This document shows positions 63,424-64,000 of a stretch of DNA of 64,000 bases, one piece after another. Location of the stretch: the NCBI RefSeq assembly GCF_916618955.1, contig NZ_OU745390.1, positions 1,302,001-1,366,000 of the forward strand, in the 5' to 3' direction. Both the position numbers and the translations under genes were made by a program. Under the pieces are notes generated by a model. That model was given only the letters and a program-made list of their open reading frames with translations, did not search any database and was not told the origin of the DNA. Each line of letters opens with the position of its first letter. Within the stretch, counting starts at the first letter, position 1. The stretch comes from Pseudomonas sp. Marseille-Q3773. Lineage in GTDB: Bacteria > Pseudomonadota > Gammaproteobacteria > Pseudomonadales > Pseudomonadaceae.

Positions 63424-63966
63424 ATGCGCCGCCTCGACCTGGAATTCCAGCCCCGGCGCAGTGGCCCGCTGGCCTGGTCGCTGCTTGCGCTGGGCTGCGC
63501 CGTGGTCGCCGGCCTGTTGCTGCTGCAACAGCGCCTGCAGGCCGAGCAGGTCGAACGGCAGGCCAGCGTGCACCACCTGGAACTGCAGCTGGGCCGCCGC
63601 CCGGCCAGCACCGCGTCGTTGAGCAGCGCAGCCAGCCGCGAGCAGGCCGAGCGCCTGGCGCAGATGCAAAGCGTCTCGCAGCAGTTGCAACGGCCGTGGC
63701 AGCAACTGTTCGCCATGCTGGAGGCGCAGCCGCAGGACGACGTGGCGCTGCTCAGCCTGGCCCCTGACGCGCGCAAGGGCCAGCTGCGCATCGCCGCCGA
63801 GGCGCGCAACCTCGAAGCGATGCTGCAATACCACCAGCGCCTGGAGGCCAGTGCCGAGCTCAGCGACGTGTCGTTGCTCAACCACGAGGTGCTGGCCAAC
63901 CAGCCCGAGCAGCCCGTGCGGTTCACCCTCACTGCCACCTGGGAGACCGGCCATGCGCGCCCGTGA
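63424..63966 (+). CDS. PilN/GspL-type inner-membrane assembly protein
   Basis: Bitopic protein of 180 residues with a short cytosolic start (MRRLDLEFQPRRSGP), one helix (about 16-36, LAWSLLALGCAVVAGLLLLQ), a periplasmic coiled coil (about 38-95) and a ferredoxin-like domain (about 100-175). The layout is that of PilN of type IV pili or the GspL periplasmic part. It starts 1 base after the preceding stop, and its end overlaps the next gene by 14 bases. Confidence 0.75.
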   Translation: MRRLDLEFQPRRSGPLAWSLLALGCAVVAGLLLLQQRLQAEQVERQASVHHLELQLGRRPASTASLSSAASREQAERLAQMQSVSQQLQRPWQQLFAMLEAQPQDDVALLSLAPDARKGQLRIAAEARNLEAMLQYHQRLEASAELSDVSLLNHEVLANQPEQPVRFTLTATWETGHARP

Positions 63967-64000
63967 ACCGCTGAACAGGCTGATCCTGCGGGAGCGTCTG
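63953..64000 (+). CDS. Start of next gene, probably PilO/GspM-like (partial)
   Basis: Only 16 codons are visible (MRAREPLNRLILRERL). The overlap with the PilN-like gene and the position suggest the PilO/GspM component. The identity cannot be verified from this window. Confidence 0.4.
   Translation, partial: MRAREPLNRLILRERL

Overview
The window looks like chromosome of a Pseudomonas of the P. putida group. Coding density is high, the DNA is GC-rich, and the gene content is typical of that genus: AraC-type PobR with PobA, LiuR/LiuE, CcoG, an Mdc malonate decarboxylase operon, MocR- and GlxA-type regulators, a DUF2790 protein and REP-type palindromes. I see no rRNA, tRNA, insertion sequence, CRISPR array or replication origin. 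The assignment rests on protein and repeat recognition only.

Left part (1-25 kb): two tandem related PAS histidine kinases (the first cut by the window edge), a MocR regulator, ccoG, a small conserved gene and an MgtC-like membrane protein. A low-GC non-coding gap follows, then liuR-liuE without the rest of the liu operon. Next come the divergent pobR/pobA pair for 4-hydroxybenzoate, a gamma-glutamyltransferase with a LysR regulator, an ornithine cyclodeaminase-like gene divergent from an Lrp regulator, and a START-domain protein. A leftward set follows with a ureidoglycine aminohydrolase-like cupin, a flavin monooxygenase and a sulfonate-type binding protein. TetR and GlxA-type regulators and several small genes complete this part.

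Middle (25-32.5 kb): a DUF2950 gene remnant with two frameshifts; a low-GC leftward cluster with a large VasX-like type VI effector candidate and two downstream genes that may be its immunity partners; a LysR regulator; a PACE-type efflux protein; and ilvE. ilvE and the PACE gene share a bidirectional terminator.

Cobalamin block (32.6-39.5 kb): an adenosylcobalamin riboswitch precedes cobW, cobN and ChlI/ChlD-like chelatase subunits. After it come a sigma-54 activator, rlhA, a RidA protein, trmK, a DUF2790 protein, a LysR regulator, two REP-type palindromes, and an acyl-CoA dehydrogenase with a 3-hydroxyisobutyryl-CoA hydrolase (branched-chain catabolism).

Malonate block (49-56.4 kb): mdcABCDEGH plus the transporter genes mdcLM, very tightly packed. 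A REP-like palindrome lies inside the start of mdcB, and no mdcR regulator is adjacent.

Right end (56.4-64 kb, continuing past the window) is the least familiar part. Two sigma-54-type promoters, each with palindromic candidate activator sites upstream, precede (i) an envelope operon of a YVTN beta-propeller protein, a SCO1/SenC protein, a small membrane protein and a SurA-like protein lacking its isomerase domain, and (ii) a response regulator followed by a type II secretion/type IV pilus-like ATPase and assembly proteins. I read this as one co-regulated system that builds or exports an envelope redox or metal-related product. Its substrate is not visible here.
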